This document shows, piece after piece, positions 63,713-64,000 of a stretch of DNA of 64,000 nucleotides. The notes under the pieces were generated by a model that made no database searches, had not been told where the DNA came from, and was given only the letters and a program-made list of their open reading frames with translations. The stretch is from Flavobacterium sp. UGB4466 (GTDB lineage: Bacteria; Bacteroidota; Bacteroidia; Flavobacteriales; Flavobacteriaceae). The position numbers were made by a program, and so were the translations under genes. Within the stretch, counting starts at the first letter, position 1; every line of letters begins with the position of its first letter. The stretch lies in contig NZ_CAGKLC010000001.1 in NCBI RefSeq assembly GCF_903469665.1, forward strand, positions 109,710 through 173,709, in the 5' to 3' direction.

Positions 63713-63786
63713 GGTCCTATAGCTCAGCTGGTTAGAGCACCTGACTCATAATCAGGTGGTCCCTGGTTCGAGCCCAGGTGGGACCA
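63713..63786 (+). tRNA. tRNA with CAT anticodon (Ile2 or Met)
   Basis: The cloverleaf is complete: acceptor GGTCCTA with TGGGACC, D-arm AGCTCAGCTGGTTAGAGC, anticodon stem CCTGA/TCAGG with loop CTCATAA (anticodon CAT), T-arm CCTGG-TTCGAGC-CCAGG. CCA is not encoded. CAT may be elongator Met or Ile2 with lysidine-modified C34. The arm sequence GACTCATAATC resembles E. coli tRNA-Ile2, but identity cannot be settled from sequence alone here. Confidence 0.95.
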
Positions 63787-63794
63787 CAGAAATT

Positions 63795-63828
63795 AAAGCC
63801 TTTACAGCAATGTAGAGGCTTTTTTTGT
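63795..63828 (+). terminator. Terminator after the tRNA gene
   Basis: AAAGCCTTTAC and GTAGAGGCTTT pair with one G-T pair, followed by a T run. Downstream to the window end (63829-64000) I see no gene. Confidence 0.88.
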
Positions 63829-64000
63829 TTTTAAACATCGATTGTGTATGGAGGATACGGGTAGGGTGTAGTTAAAATTAATAAATGAAGAGTAGAAAAA
63901 GAAGACAAGGGCAGAGTAAAATAGGATCAGGTTCAAAAGTTGGGGATTAAGCAAAAAGATTAGATAATCTGAACAAGAAAAAATCTATATTGCTCACTCC

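Overview
The window looks like a chromosomal segment of a Flavobacterium-type member of the Bacteroidota. The evidence is low GC, frequent TTG starts, many perfect TAnnTTTG minus-7 elements (the Bacteroidota promoter consensus), a PorZ-like type IX secretion protein, two SusC/SusD outer-membrane pairs and dispersed palindromic intergenic repeats. No prophage, transposase, rRNA or CRISPR array was seen.

Region 1 (1-24410) is mostly housekeeping: the 3' part of glutamate dehydrogenase, porZ, recO, ileS, a DksA/TraR-like protein, two roadblock-domain proteins, lspA, an AddA-like helicase-nuclease and an AddB-like partner separated by kbl and an OmpA/TSP3 porin, an alpha/beta hydrolase, an AIM24 family protein, ferritin and aminopeptidase P. 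Region 2 (24411-31298) is an accessory stretch. It holds a dense repeat cluster, several small or poorly known genes (a beta-helix-like protein, an NTF2-like protein, a UBA-like protein, two GNAT acetyltransferases, a double-glycine-leader peptide, a membrane-bound LytTR regulator) and a long palindrome. Region 3 (31299-36625) holds an HMG-CoA synthase and the sdhCAB operon.

Region 4 (36748-56564) is the most interesting. It contains a GH20 hexosaminidase, a DeoR-type regulator, an M19 dipeptidase, a D-threonine-aldolase/D-serine-dehydratase family enzyme, KDPG aldolase, a KDG-type kinase, RidA, a GntP permease and two SusCD pairs. Read together they make an almost complete proposed route for (N-acetyl-)D-glucosaminate, the C1-oxidised form of GlcNAc. 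The steps are outer-membrane uptake by SusCD, trimming by GH20, inner-membrane uptake by GntP, deacetylation by the M19 enzyme, PLP-dependent dehydration/deamination with RidA clearing the imine, phosphorylation of 2-keto-3-deoxygluconate, and aldol cleavage to pyruvate and glyceraldehyde-3-phosphate. A 14-bp motif, GCA-N8-GCA, lies at the promoters of both susC genes, the hexosaminidase and the deoR gene, and ties the locus into one predicted regulon. The motif is seen directly; the pathway is inference from enzyme families.

Region 5 (56593-64000) holds an omega-amidase-type nitrilase, a Coa1-like protein, an Ig-like lipoprotein, a lipoprotein overlapping a large TPR-like exported protein, methylmalonyl-CoA epimerase and a tRNA with a CAT anticodon.
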